A DNA stretch of 64,000 bases from CAZFOB01 sp964520325 (GTDB lineage Bacteria; Actinomycetota; JAICYB01), in assembly GCA_964520325.1 (NCBI GenBank), contig CAZFOB010000007.1, forward strand, positions 86,157 through 150,156, read 5' to 3'. Under the pieces are notes generated by a model, which was not told the DNA's origin, did no database searches, and was given only the letters and a program-made list of their open reading frames with translations. Position numbers and translations under genes: made by a program. This document shows positions 8,201 through 16,865 of the stretch, piece after piece (position 1 is the first letter of the stretch; each line of letters opens with the position of its first letter).

Positions 8201-9508
8201 TTGCCGACCAAGATCGCATACATGGGCGCGGGAAGCGGCGCCTTCTGTCGCCAGGTGATCACCGACATCCTCGCCGTCGACGGTCTCGATTCCGGCGAGT
8301 TCGCGCTGGTCGACATCGACGAGCAACGGCTCGGCCTCGCGCGCCAACTGGTCGAAAAGCTCATCGAGCGCAGCGGCAAGGACTGGAAGGTCACGTCGTC
8401 CACGCAACGCTGCGGTCTGCTCGACGGCGCCGACTTCGTCGTCAACTCGATCGAGGTCGCGGGATTGAGCAACGTCCGCCACGACTACGACATCCCGCTC
8501 AAGTACGGAGTCGATCAATGCATCGGCGACACGATCGGGCCGGGCGGGATCTTCAAGGCCCTTCGTACCGGGCCGGCGTGGCTGCAGATCTGCGAGGACA
8601 TCGAACGACTGAGCCCCCGCGCGATCGTTCTCAACTACACCAACCCGATGTCGATCCTCACCCTGGCTGCGTTACGCCACACGAGCCTGCAGGTCGTCGG
8701 ACTGTGCCACTCGGTGCAAGGAACGTCGTGGCAGATCTCTCAGTATCTGGACGTTCCGTACGGCGAGCTCGTGTGGGACTGCGCGGGCATCAACCACAAC
8801 GCGTGGTTCACGCGGCTCGAGCACAACGGCGAGGACATGTATCCGCGTCTGCGCGAGCGCGCCCTCGAGAAAGACGTCTACGAGAAGGACCCGGTGCGTT
8901 TCGAGGTTATGCGCCACCTCGGCTACTTCGTGACCGAGTCGAGCGGACATTTCTCGGAGTACGTCCCGTATTTCCGCAAGCGTGGCGAGCTGATCGAGAA
9001 GTTCACGCGTCCGGGGTACCTGGGCGAATCGGGCTTCTACGCCAACAACTGGCCGCGCTGGCGGGCCGAGCAGGACGACTGGGTTCGCGCGATGCTCGCG
9101 GGGGAGAAGGAGATCCCGACGCGTCGCAGCGCCGAGTATGCGTCGACGATCGTGCAGGCGGCGGTGCTCGGCAAGCCTCGGGTTATCTACGGCAACGTCC
9201 GCAACACGGGGCTCATCTCGAACCTCCCGCAGGACGGTTGCGTCGAGGTTGCGTGTCTGGTGGACGGGCGCGGCCTGCACCCGACGTCATTCGGCCCCCT
9301 GCCCGAGCAGATGGCTGCGCTGAACCGTTCGCACATGGCCGTCCACGAGCTGATGGTCCAGGCGTTGATCGAACGCGACCGCACGAAAGCGAAGCATGCG
9401 CTGATGCTCGACCCCCTCACCGCCGCTGCGTGCTCGCTCGACGAGATCTCGTCACTCTTCGACGAGATGTGGGCGGCCCAGAAAGCTTTCCTCACCCCGT
9501 TCGACTGA
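8201..9508 (+). CDS. glycoside hydrolase family 4 protein (alpha-galactosidase/6-phospho-glucosidase type)
   Basis: GH4 enzymes cleave glycosides by an NAD+- and Mn2+-dependent oxidation-elimination mechanism. The protein of about 435 residues opens with the Rossmann motif KIAYMGAGSGAF. It contains the NAD-contact block VLNYTNPMSI, the metal-site cysteine region (VGLCHSVQG) and the GINHNAWF metal/active-site motif. Sequence flavour is closest to alpha-galactosidase (MelA-like) members, so a cytoplasmic galactoside or glucuronide hydrolase is likely. The start is ambiguous: TTG at 8201 (MPTKIAYMG) with GGCAGG 10 bases upstream, or TTG at 8192, which would overlap the preceding stop. No transporter is adjacent. 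Confidence 0.85.
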   Translation: MPTKIAYMGAGSGAFCRQVITDILAVDGLDSGEFALVDIDEQRLGLARQLVEKLIERSGKDWKVTSSTQRCGLLDGADFVVNSIEVAGLSNVRHDYDIPLKYGVDQCIGDTIGPGGIFKALRTGPAWLQICEDIERLSPRAIVLNYTNPMSILTLAALRHTSLQVVGLCHSVQGTSWQISQYLDVPYGELVWDCAGINHNAWFTRLEHNGEDMYPRLRERALEKDVYEKDPVRFEVMRHLGYFVTESSGHFSEYVPYFRKRGELIEKFTRPGYLGESGFYANNWPRWRAEQDDWVRAMLAGEKEIPTRRSAEYASTIVQAAVLGKPRVIYGNVRNTGLISNLPQDGCVEVACLVDGRGLHPTSFGPLPEQMAALNRSHMAVHELMVQALIERDRTKAKHALMLDPLTAAACSLDEISSLFDEMWAAQKAFLTPFD

Positions 9509-9544
9509 TCGCAGTGGGCTTACTCAGCTGATATCGCCCTTCAC

Positions 9545-9811
9545 CTAGCGTGGGCGCCCGTCGTCGATCAGCTCGCGGACCGGAACGCCAAGACGTCCGA
9601 TCGAAGTACGGAGCTGGTCGAGCTCCGCAGAATGCGCCTCTACGTCGGTTGTCGTTGCCGAAACGAGACCCTCCGAACGCAGCCGTTGGACGATCGCTTG
9701 GACGCACCACGCGCTGGCGGTCTCGCCCCGGCGAGATGCGGCCGTCCGGACGAGATCCCGGAGCTCCGGGGGGTCGAGGTAGACGTTCAGTCGTGTGTAT
9801 CGACGGGTCAT
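9545..9811 (-). CDS. ribbon-helix-helix regulator, orphan antitoxin-like
   Basis: The 88-residue product begins MTRRYTRLNVYLDPPELRDL, a clear ribbon-helix-helix strand and first helix. A second helix (RGETASAWCVQAIVQRLRS) and a polar coiled tail follow. Such proteins bind palindromes as dimers and often repress their own transcription as antitoxins. No toxin gene is adjacent on the same strand. A perfect 6+6 palindrome overlaps the region directly before the start codon, which supports autoregulation. I chose the ATG at 9811 because the strand motif begins there. Confidence 0.7.
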   Translation of the reverse strand: MTRRYTRLNVYLDPPELRDLVRTAASRRGETASAWCVQAIVQRLRSEGLVSATTTDVEAHSAELDQLRTSIGRLGVPVRELIDDGRPR

Positions 9812-9815
9812 AGCA

Positions 9816-9829
9816 CTACAGCACTGTAG
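9816..9829 (-). promoter_or_regulatory. palindromic operator of the RHH gene
   Basis: CTACAG-CA-CTGTAG is a perfect inverted repeat 5 bases upstream of the RHH start codon. It lies inside a near-repetitive string of GCACT/GCAC units. The position fits an autorepression site for the ribbon-helix-helix protein. Confidence 0.55.
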
Positions 9830-9912
9830 CACCACGGGCCTTTCCCCCGGGCGAAGTGTGAAATATTTCAATCTCGGCCCCCGCCGTGGACTACGGTGAG
9901 TGAGCGTCGGTA

Positions 9913-9929
9913 AGTTAACGGCGTTAACT
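9913..9929 (+). promoter_or_regulatory. palindromic operator of the MMPL-TetR-MFS operon
   Basis: AGTTAACGGCGTTAACT is a 17-bp palindrome, perfect around its central base, 23 bases before the MMPL start. It is the obvious binding site for the TetR protein encoded inside the operon. A GGAGG ribosome site follows at 9940-9944. Confidence 0.65.
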
Positions 9930-9952
9930 CAAGACTCTCGGAGGCAAGATCA

Positions 9953-12361
9953 ATGCTCGAGCGACTCGGACACTTCGTATACCGCCGACGCAAGTGGGTG
10001 CTCGCCGGCACCGTCGTCGTCGTGATGCTGTCGGGTGCGCTCGGCGGCAACGTCGCAAAATACCTGAAGTCGGGCGGCTTCGATTCACCGGACGTCGAAT
10101 CGCAGCGCGCCGGAGAGCTCCTCGGGGAGAAGTTCAACCAGGCGCCGCCGAACCTCCTGCTGCTCGTCACGGCCAAGCAGGGAACCGTGAACGATGCCGC
10201 AGTCAAGTCCAGAGGTGTCCAGCTCACGAACGAGCTGATCGGTGAAGAAGGCGTCGGACAGGTGCTCTCGCACTGGTCCCTCGGGCCGACCTCCCCATTG
10301 CAGAGTCGCGACAAGACGCACGCGATCGTCCTTGCCGAGATCGAGGGCGACGATTCGACGCGCGCAGAGATCGCCGAGATCCTCATGGCGAAGTACACGA
10401 CCGACACCGTCTCCGTGAGATCGCGCGTCGGCGGGTTCGAAGCGATCTTCGCCGAGGTCAGCGCGACGATCGAGAAAGACCTCGCGAAGGCCGAATCGAT
10501 CGCGATCCCGATCACGCTCATCCTGCTCATCGTGGTGTTCGGCAGTCTGGTGGCAGCTTCGCTCCCGCTCGCGATCGGCATCATCTCGGTGCTCGGTACG
10601 TTCCTCGTCCTGCGGATCCTGTCGAGCATCACCGACGTCTCGGTGTTCGCGCTCTCGATGGTGACCGCGATGGGTCTCGGTCTTGCGATCGACTACAGCC
10701 TGTTCATCGTCTCGCGTTTCCGCGAGGAGCTCCGCAAGGGGGCGGACACCGAAGCCGCACTCGTGACGACGTTGCGCACCGCCGGACGAACGGTTGTGTT
10801 CTCAGGTGTCACCGTCGCCGTATCGCTGGCTGCGCTGCTGGTCTTCCCGCTCTATTTCTTCAAGTCGTTCGGGTACGCGGGCATCGGCGTGGTCTTTACC
10901 GCAGTTCTCGGTGCTGTTGTGTTCCTTCCCGCGATGCTCGCCACGCTCGGCCCCCGCGTGAACTACTCACCACGCTTCCTCTGGCTTCGGCGGCTGGCGG
11001 ATTGGCAGGATCGGCACCACAAAGAGGTCGGTGAGGGCTTCTGGCACCGCCTGGCCGTGTTCGTGATGCGGCGCCCGATCATCGTAGGCAGCGTCGTCGT
11101 TGCCTTCCTCCTGTTCCTTGGAGCACCATTCCTCCACGTCAATCTCGGACTTCCCGACGAGCGCGTGCTGCCGCCGGGGGCGCAGACGCGTCAGGTCCAC
11201 GAGATCTTGCGCAACGACTTCCCGACCGAGGAGGTCAACTCGACGCGCGTCGTTGCAGCCGGCATCGGCAATCCGATCGCGCGCAAGACCGACATCGCCG
11301 TGTACGCCGCGAGTCTGTCGAAGCTCGACAACGTTGCGTCCGTCGATTCGCTGGCGGGCAAGTACACCGATGGCGTGCGTTCGGCGGCGCCGACCCCGTT
11401 CAGCGCGCGGTTCGCCGCGGCCGACTCCACGTGGTTCCAGGTCATCCCGTCCGTCGACCCATTCTCGAAGACGGCAGAGGATCTCGCCGGACGCATCCGT
11501 GACGGGAGTGCGCCGTTCGACGTCATCGTCGGCGGGACGTCGGCACAGCTCGTCGACGCCAAGGATTCTCTCTTCACGAAGCTGCCGCTCGCACTCGGCA
11601 TCATCGCGCTGTCAACGTTCGTGATGCTGTTCCTGATGTTCGGAAGCATCCTCGTGCCGATCAAAGCGCTCGTCCTTAATCTCTTGAGCCTCACGGCCAC
11701 CTTCGGCGCGATGGTGTGGATCTTCCAGGACGGGCATCTGTCCGGTCTGCTCGGTTTCACGGCGACCGGGGCTCTGGACATCTCCTCTCCGATCCTGATG
11801 TTCTGCATCGCGTTCGGTCTCTCGATGGACTTTGAAGTGTTCCTCCTGTCCCGCATCAAGGAGGAGTACGACGCGACCGGCGATAACGAGCACTCCGTGG
11901 CTGTGGGACTCGAGCTCACAGGCCGGATCGTCACGGCCGCGGCTGTGCTCATCTCCGTGACCTTCTTGTTGTTCGGCACGTCGCAGATCCGCTTTATCAA
12001 GCTGTTCGGCATCGGGATGGCGCTGGCTGTGCTTATGGACGCTTTCGTCATCAGGGGGACGCTTGTCCCGGCGTTCATGCGCCTGGCCGGCAACGCCAAC
12101 TGGTGGTTACCCGGGTTCCTCAAGCCGATCTACGCGCGCCTGCAGATCAAAGAGTCGTCTGAGATCGCACCCGATGTCCCTCACAACGACGGGCCGATCG
12201 AGAGCAGGACGCCGGTCCGCAAGCCCGCCGCGAAACGCAAGCCGTCAACGCGCAAGCCGTCAACGCGCAAGCCGGTCTTGAAGGCCAAGCCTGCGCCGGC
12301 GCGGAAAACGAGCGGAGCGTCGGCCAAACCGGCCGCACGGAAGTCCGTCGTGAAGCGTTGA
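9953..12361 (+). CDS. MMPL/RND-type membrane transporter with lysine-rich tail
   Basis: The 802-residue export protein has the MMPL duplicated plan. One transmembrane helix at the N-terminus is followed by a first extracytoplasmic domain and a five-helix bundle (residues about 180-370, with GLGLAIDYSLFIVSRFREE). A second half repeats the layout and contains the matching block FGLSMDFEVFLLSRIKEEYD. Actinobacterial MMPL proteins export lipids or drugs using proton motive force. The final 50 residues are a basic, repetitive cytoplasmic tail (KPSTRKPSTRKP and similar) encoded partly by a 15-bp tandem DNA repeat near 12237-12270, reminiscent of histone H1-like tails. The gene is first in an operon with a TetR regulator (overlapping TGATG) and an MFS exporter. 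Confidence 0.92.
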   Translation: MLERLGHFVYRRRKWVLAGTVVVVMLSGALGGNVAKYLKSGGFDSPDVESQRAGELLGEKFNQAPPNLLLLVTAKQGTVNDAAVKSRGVQLTNELIGEEGVGQVLSHWSLGPTSPLQSRDKTHAIVLAEIEGDDSTRAEIAEILMAKYTTDTVSVRSRVGGFEAIFAEVSATIEKDLAKAESIAIPITLILLIVVFGSLVAASLPLAIGIISVLGTFLVLRILSSITDVSVFALSMVTAMGLGLAIDYSLFIVSRFREELRKGADTEAALVTTLRTAGRTVVFSGVTVAVSLAALLVFPLYFFKSFGYAGIGVVFTAVLGAVVFLPAMLATLGPRVNYSPRFLWLRRLADWQDRHHKEVGEGFWHRLAVFVMRRPIIVGSVVVAFLLFLGAPFLHVNLGLPDERVLPPGAQTRQVHEILRNDFPTEEVNSTRVVAAGIGNPIARKTDIAVYAASLSKLDNVASVDSLAGKYTDGVRSAAPTPFSARFAAADSTWFQVIPSVDPFSKTAEDLAGRIRDGSAPFDVIVGGTSAQLVDAKDSLFTKLPLALGIIALSTFVMLFLMFGSILVPIKALVLNLLSLTATFGAMVWIFQDGHLSGLLGFTATGALDISSPILMFCIAFGLSMDFEVFLLSRIKEEYDATGDNEHSVAVGLELTGRIVTAAAVLISVTFLLFGTSQIRFIKLFGIGMALAVLMDAFVIRGTLVPAFMRLAGNANWWLPGFLKPIYARLQIKESSEIAPDVPHNDGPIESRTPVRKPAAKRKPSTRKPSTRKPVLKAKPAPARKTSGASAKPAARKSVVKR

Positions 12362-12984
12362 TGGCAACGCGGATCGGGCGCCGCTCGCGCGCGCGTCGCG
12401 GTGAGGGAGATCGATTGCGCGAGGAGATCCTCAACGCGACAGAGGCGTTGCTGTTGCGGACAGGCGATGCGGACGCGGTCTGTGTTCGCGCTGTGGCCGA
12501 AGCCGTCGGCGTGAGCTCGCCGTCGATCTACATCCACTTCGAGAACAAGGAAGAGCTGATCATCGAGGTGTGCGAGCGCGGCTTCGATGCGCTCGGTGAG
12601 TACACGCGCACCAAAGCCGGAGTGATCAACGATCCGGTCGACGCACTCAAGGCGATGGGACGCGCCTACGTCCAGTTCGGACTTGAGCATCCCGAGCAAT
12701 ACCGGATCCTGTTCATGGTCAAGACTCCCGAATGGACGCGCGATCACGTTATCGAACGCATAGGTCACGTTTCCGGATTCACACAGCTCGTCGACGCCGT
12801 CCAGAGGTGCATCGACGCGGGACGTTTCCGCGGCGGCGATGCCTTCTTATACGCCTGCCAACTGTGGACGGGCGTGCACGGTATCACCTCACTGCTGATC
12901 TCCAAGCCGGTGTTTCCATGGCCGGAACAAGAGTCTTTGATCGAGGGTTGCATCGATACGATCTGTCGCGGCCTGCAAGCGTAG
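12361..12984 (+). CDS. TetR/AcrR-family transcriptional regulator
   Basis: The 207-residue product has an N-terminal helix-turn-helix (AVAEAVGVSSPSIYIHFENKEEL). Its C-terminal ligand domain contains the GRAYVQFGLEHPEQYRILF segment of the WHG-type TetR C-terminal family. It probably represses the operon in which it lies through the palindrome at 9913-9929 and releases it when a lipophilic compound binds. The start is the ATG that overlaps the MMPL stop codon (TGATG). The basic leader RIGRRSRARRGEGDR precedes the first DNA-binding helix. Confidence 0.9.
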   Translation: MATRIGRRSRARRGEGDRLREEILNATEALLLRTGDADAVCVRAVAEAVGVSSPSIYIHFENKEELIIEVCERGFDALGEYTRTKAGVINDPVDALKAMGRAYVQFGLEHPEQYRILFMVKTPEWTRDHVIERIGHVSGFTQLVDAVQRCIDAGRFRGGDAFLYACQLWTGVHGITSLLISKPVFPWPEQESLIEGCIDTICRGLQA

Positions 12985-12993
12985 GAGCACAAG

Positions 12994-14589
12994 ATGAGTC
13001 CGATGTTCTCCGGCGATTCGCGCCGGAAGGTCGCCGTCCTGCTGACGATGTGCTTCGCGCTGTTCATGGCGATGCTCGACAACACCGTCGTCAACGTCGC
13101 TCTTCCGACGATCAGCGATGAGCTCGGTGCCGGTGTCAGCGGCCTGCAGTGGATCATCGACGGCTACGTCCTGGCTTTCGCGTCGCTACTGCTCACCGGC
13201 GGCATCGTGGGCGATCGCTACGGACGCAGGAAGGTCTTCATCTTCGGGCTGTTCGTGTTCACCCTCTCCTCGCTGCTCTGCGGTCTCGCGGCCACCACGG
13301 AACAACTCATCGCTTTCCGCGCGTTGCAGGGCATCGGCGCGTCGTTCCTGCTCCCGGGCACGCTCTCGATCCTGACCGTCACGTTCCCGCCCGAAGAGCG
13401 CGCGAAGGCCATCGGCATGTGGGCCGGTGTCTCGGGTCTCGCCCTCGCACTCGGTCCAACGGCCGGCGGCCTGCTTGTCGAGCACGTCGGCTGGGAGTCG
13501 ATCTTCCTTCTGAACATCCCCATCGGCATCGCGGCGATGATCGTGGCCTCGCGCGTGGTGCGGGAGTCGGAGGCACCCGATGCCCGCAAGCTCGACCTCG
13601 TCGGCCTCGCTCTTGGGACGACCGCTTTGCTCGCTCTCGTCTTCGGACTCATCGAGGCGACACAACGTGGCTGGACGGACGCAATCATCGTCGGCACGCT
13701 CGCGGTCGGGTTCGTCCTGCTCGGCGCCTTTATCTCGTGGGAGTACGCGACGCCGGGGGCGATGATGCCGCTCGAGTACTTCAGCATCCCCGCGTTCTCG
13801 GCCGGCAACGCCGTCGCGTTCTCGATCTCGTTCGGGATGTTCGGCACATTCTTCTTCTTCAGCCTCTACATGCAGTTCGTCCGCGGATACAGCGCGTTGC
13901 AGGCCGGAGTTCGTTTCTTACCGCTCACCGGGATGATCTTCTTCGTCGCACCACTGGCCGGACGCTTTGCGCAGCGGCACGGTTCGCGATGGCCGATGAC
14001 GGTCGGACCGTTGATGGCTGGGACTGGTCTGCTCGTGCTCAGCCGTTCCGGCATCGACACCCCGTACGTGCAGATGGCGCCGGTGTTGTCGATCATGGGG
14101 ATCGGGATGGGCATGACGATGGCGCCGATGACCGCGGCCGTCATGAACGCCGTCGGTCCGGCACGGGCGGGGTTGGGCTCAGCGATGACCAACACCTCGC
14201 GCGAGGTCGGAGGCACGTTCGGTATCGCGTTGCTCGGGACCCTGCTGACGACGCAATTGCGCGGCTCGATCACCGAAGCTATCGGGCGTCTGAACCTCGA
14301 TCCGGGGCGCGCGGAAGCGATCATCGAAAGTGCAGCGCACGGACGCCTCGATCCTGCGGTGCTGCAAGGGCTCGCGCCGGCCAACGTGATCGCCGTTCAG
14401 CAGGCATTCGCCAACTCATTCCTGGACGGGTTCCAGCTCGCACTCCTCGCGGCCGGCGTCGTCGTGATCTGCGCCGGCGTGATCGCGAACCGGTTCATCC
14501 CGGGCGGTCCGCCCCGAGATACCGCCCCCGGCGGACCATCGCAAGAGCCGGCCCGGCCTGCTCCCGCGCGCGAACCGGCCGTGTCGTAA
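12994..14589 (+). CDS. MFS drug:H+ antiporter, DHA2 (EmrB/QacA) family
   Basis: The 531-residue transporter has about 14 predicted membrane helices. The family motifs are LDNTVVNVALPTI in helix 1, GDRYGRRKVFIFG (motif A) after helix 2, and the GPTAGGLLVEHVGWESIFLLNIPIG region (motif C and following). It exports drugs or other small amphiphiles at the expense of the proton gradient. The C-terminus is a proline-rich cytoplasmic tail. It starts 9 bases after the TetR gene behind GTAGGAG, so it is the third gene of the MMPL-TetR-MFS export operon. The substrate is unknown. Confidence 0.92.
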   Translation: MSPMFSGDSRRKVAVLLTMCFALFMAMLDNTVVNVALPTISDELGAGVSGLQWIIDGYVLAFASLLLTGGIVGDRYGRRKVFIFGLFVFTLSSLLCGLAATTEQLIAFRALQGIGASFLLPGTLSILTVTFPPEERAKAIGMWAGVSGLALALGPTAGGLLVEHVGWESIFLLNIPIGIAAMIVASRVVRESEAPDARKLDLVGLALGTTALLALVFGLIEATQRGWTDAIIVGTLAVGFVLLGAFISWEYATPGAMMPLEYFSIPAFSAGNAVAFSISFGMFGTFFFFSLYMQFVRGYSALQAGVRFLPLTGMIFFVAPLAGRFAQRHGSRWPMTVGPLMAGTGLLVLSRSGIDTPYVQMAPVLSIMGIGMGMTMAPMTAAVMNAVGPARAGLGSAMTNTSREVGGTFGIALLGTLLTTQLRGSITEAIGRLNLDPGRAEAIIESAAHGRLDPAVLQGLAPANVIAVQQAFANSFLDGFQLALLAAGVVVICAGVIANRFIPGGPPRDTAPGGPSQEPARPAPAREPAVS

Positions 14590-14645
14590 CGCTTCCGGAA
14601 CGCACCACGGCTATAACCGGGCCAACAGGCATACGAGAGGCTCTC
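14582..14645 (+). promoter_or_regulatory. promoter region, copy 1 of a duplicated upstream element
   Basis: TGTCGTAACGCTTCCGG begins inside the MFS stop region and leads to a TATAAC box at 14612-14617. An inverted repeat GAGAG-G-CTCTC follows at 14635-14645. An almost identical arrangement with the same 53-base offset precedes the next gene (15194-15257). The two genes are therefore probably controlled together. Confidence 0.55.
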
Positions 14646-14654
14646 GCGAAAGGG

Positions 14655-15188
14655 ATGAGAGAGATGCGGACGAAATTTGCTGTGGTTTCGTTCATCGCAG
14701 TCGGTGTTGTGGGAGGGACCATGCTGGTCACCGGAGCGATCTTCCACGTGAGGTCGCTCTTGTTCATGTTCGGCGTCCTCGCGGTGATCGGAGCGATCTA
14801 CGGTCTTGCCATGCTGACCGCGAGGAGACGAAGGGGGGCGGAGCTCGACCATCGGGCTCGCGGGTTTCGCTGGTGGTGGGTGGCAGCCGGCGTCCTCGGA
14901 CTCATGCAGGCCGGGATGGGGATCGGTCAGCTCATCGACGATCCGAAGAAGGAGAACGTCTTCGCGCTCGTCGTCTTCGGCGCCTTCGCGGCATTGATCT
15001 TCGGTGGCATGGCGCTCCGCGATCGGCGGACCGGGAACTGGATGATCGCTACGGGCGCTCTTCCCATGCTGCCGTTCATCTGGATCTACTTCCCACCGGT
15101 CCTCGCCTTGGTCACCATCGTGATGGCACTTTCGGACAACCTGCGCATGTCGGCCCAGGGGCCATCCGCCCTGGCGCACGGGGCCTAG
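14655..15188 (+). CDS. small integral membrane protein of unknown function
   Basis: The product of about 177 residues has five probable membrane segments. Two lie in the first 60 residues (FAVVSFIAVGVVGGTMLV, LFMFGVLAVIGAIYGLAML). A basic loop with RRRRGAELDHR is followed by three more (WVAAGVLGLMQAGMGIGQL, ALVVFGAFAALIFGGMAL, LPMLPFIWIYFPPVLALVTI). I recognise no family. The ATG at 14655 or 14664 could be the start. It shares its upstream element with the following lipoprotein gene, which suggests a common envelope role. Confidence 0.65.
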   Translation: MREMRTKFAVVSFIAVGVVGGTMLVTGAIFHVRSLLFMFGVLAVIGAIYGLAMLTARRRRGAELDHRARGFRWWWVAAGVLGLMQAGMGIGQLIDDPKKENVFALVVFGAFAALIFGGMALRDRRTGNWMIATGALPMLPFIWIYFPPVLALVTIVMALSDNLRMSAQGPSALAHGA

Positions 15189-15193
15189 GCCTC

Positions 15194-15257
15194 TGTCGTA
15201 ACGCTTCCGGGACGCACAACGCGCTATAACCGGGGCAGAGACTCAAGAGAGACTCTC
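15194..15257 (+). promoter_or_regulatory. promoter region, copy 2 of a duplicated upstream element
   Basis: TGTCGTAACGCTTCCGG is identical to copy 1 in its first 17 bases. Next comes a TATAAC box at 15225-15230, then GAGAG-A-CTCTC at 15247-15257. A good ribosome site (AAGGAGG) and the lipoprotein start follow. Confidence 0.55.
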
Positions 15258-15274
15258 GATCAAGGAGGGCAGGC

Positions 15275-16045
15275 ATGGCTTTGAGGAAGCGCGTCGTTGT
15301 GTTAACGATCGCAGTTGCGTTGCTCGCTGGAGCGTGCGGCACGAGCGATGAGGGAGCTAACGATCAGCCGGGAGACGAAGAGGTCTCGCTGGCGCTCGGC
15401 TCGGTGCCGAGCACGGTCGAGGGCAATGTCGTCACGATCCCGGTCACCGTCGAGGGTGTGGACATCATCAAACCCGACGGCGACGATTCGGGTGACAGCG
15501 GACACTTCCACATCTTCGTGGACAAGGAGCCGGTTGCGGTCGGCGAGACCATGCCGAAAGAGCGCGGGATCGTCCACTCTGCCGACAACCCCATCAAGAT
15601 CTGGGGCCTCGAGCCCGGTGAGCACGAGTTCACCGTTGTGCTCGGAAACGGCGTACACGAGCGGATCGAGCCCGGCGCCGAAGAGTCGGTCACCGTTGAC
15701 GTGAAGGGGCCATCGGTGTGGGGGACCGTGCCCGCCACCATCGAGAAGGACGATGACGCCGTCGTCGATCTTGCGTCCGAGGGCGTGGAGATCGTGAAGG
15801 CCGATGGCGCAAGCTCGAAGGAGTCGGGTCACTACCACGTGCTGGTGGATCCGAAGGTGCCGCCGGTCGCCGGCGAAGTGATCGCGCCGCCGGAGGACGG
15901 GAAGATCTTCCACACGTTCGAGGAGTCGGTGACCATCGAAGGTCTCGAGACGGGCGAGCACATCATCTGGGTCGTGCTCGGCGATGGACTACACGAAGCC
16001 TTCGACCCGCCGGTGATGGACAAGCGGACGATCACCGTCGGTTAG
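15275..16045 (+). CDS. lipoprotein with two tandem DUF4399-like domains
   Basis: The 256-residue exported lipoprotein has a signal peptide and lipobox LLAGAC (lipidated Cys21). Two copies of a roughly 110-residue domain follow. Each carries a GH(F/Y)H-(I/V)(F/L)VD motif, a strand with an xGLExGEH(E/I) segment and a (V)VLG(N/D)GxHE motif, as in DUF4399. The histidines are regularly placed and could bind metal, but this is inference. An acidic linker separates the domains. The gene ends tail-to-tail with a 14-base overlap on the opposite-strand hydrolase. It shares a duplicated promoter element with the upstream membrane-protein gene. Confidence 0.8.
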   Translation: MALRKRVVVLTIAVALLAGACGTSDEGANDQPGDEEVSLALGSVPSTVEGNVVTIPVTVEGVDIIKPDGDDSGDSGHFHIFVDKEPVAVGETMPKERGIVHSADNPIKIWGLEPGEHEFTVVLGNGVHERIEPGAEESVTVDVKGPSVWGTVPATIEKDDDAVVDLASEGVEIVKADGASSKESGHYHVLVDPKVPPVAGEVIAPPEDGKIFHTFEESVTIEGLETGEHIIWVVLGDGLHEAFDPPVMDKRTITVG

Positions 16046-16865
16046 CGAGAACGAACTTCTGTATCAGTTCCGCGAGCCGCTCGGGCTCGTCCTCGGGGAC
16101 GAAGGTTCTCGCCCCGTCGACGAGCTCGAGCTGTGCGCGCGGGATCTGTTGTGCGAGCCGCTCGGCGAGTCGGCGCGGGAAGAACCGATCCTTCTCACCC
16201 CAGGCGATCAGCACCGGACCGTCGAAGCTGCGCAGCGTCTCGGCCGCTTCCATCGTGTGGCGCGGATCGAATCCCTTGATGACCTTCACGACATCGCGCC
16301 GCACGTCTTTGTTTCGTAGCGGCGCGACGTAGCTCCGCATCACGTCGCGGTCGATGCGCTCCCGCGCCACCCATCCGAAGGCGATGGGCAGTTGCGTGAC
16401 GCCCGGCAACCGCATCGACTGCGCGAGCACCGCGGTTGCACCAGGGATCGCCGCCACGACCTTGAGGTATGAGAACATCCGCGGCGGGAACACGTCGTAG
16501 GCGTCGCACGACGTGAGCACGAGCCGGGACACGCGATCGGGGTAGTTGGCCGTCGCGATCTGTGCGATCGCGCCGCCTGTGTCATTGCCGACGATGGTTG
16601 CCCGCTCGATGCCGAGGGCATCGAGCACGTCGATCGCGATGCGCGCGATACCGGGCGGTGTGAGATCGGCGTCCGCATTCATCGCCGTTGTATGGGAACC
16701 GAGCGGGAAGGTCGGCGTGATGCAGCGCATGTGCCGTTCGAGGTGTGGAACGACCTTTCGCCAGTGACGGTGGTTGGTGACGAAGGGATGGACGAAGAGA
16801 ACAGGATCGCCCGAGCCATGCTCGACGATGTCGATGATACCAGCTGACGTCGCGACCTCAGTCAC
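16032..16865 (-). CDS. alpha/beta hydrolase, dehalogenase/epoxide-hydrolase-like, with altered catalytic histidine
   Basis: The 277-residue alpha/beta-hydrolase fold protein has an oxyanion-hole segment (LFVHPFVTNHRHW). The nucleophile elbow VGNDTGG has Asp95, the aspartate type seen in haloalkane dehalogenases and epoxide hydrolases. A WGEKDRFFP acid region follows. Where the catalytic histidine should be (G-H-F in the family), the protein reads GARTFVPEDEP, so the histidine appears to be replaced by Thr. The enzyme may use another residue or be non-hydrolytic. The GTG start lies inside the end of the thioesterase gene, so the two are coupled; it is last in the MDMPI-thioesterase-hydrolase operon. 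Confidence 0.8.
   Translation of the reverse strand: MTEVATSAGIIDIVEHGSGDPVLFVHPFVTNHRHWRKVVPHLERHMRCITPTFPLGSHTTAMNADADLTPPGIARIAIDVLDALGIERATIVGNDTGGAIAQIATANYPDRVSRLVLTSCDAYDVFPPRMFSYLKVVAAIPGATAVLAQSMRLPGVTQLPIAFGWVARERIDRDVMRSYVAPLRNKDVRRDVVKVIKGFDPRHTMEAAETLRSFDGPVLIAWGEKDRFFPRRLAERLAQQIPRAQLELVDGARTFVPEDEPERLAELIQKFVLANRR

Noticed and set aside
13149..15188. Long open frame overlapping the MFS gene
   Set aside because: Arg/His-rich shadow frame typical of high-GC DNA. The membrane protein at its end has its own start at 14655/14664, and the MFS frame carries the real motifs.
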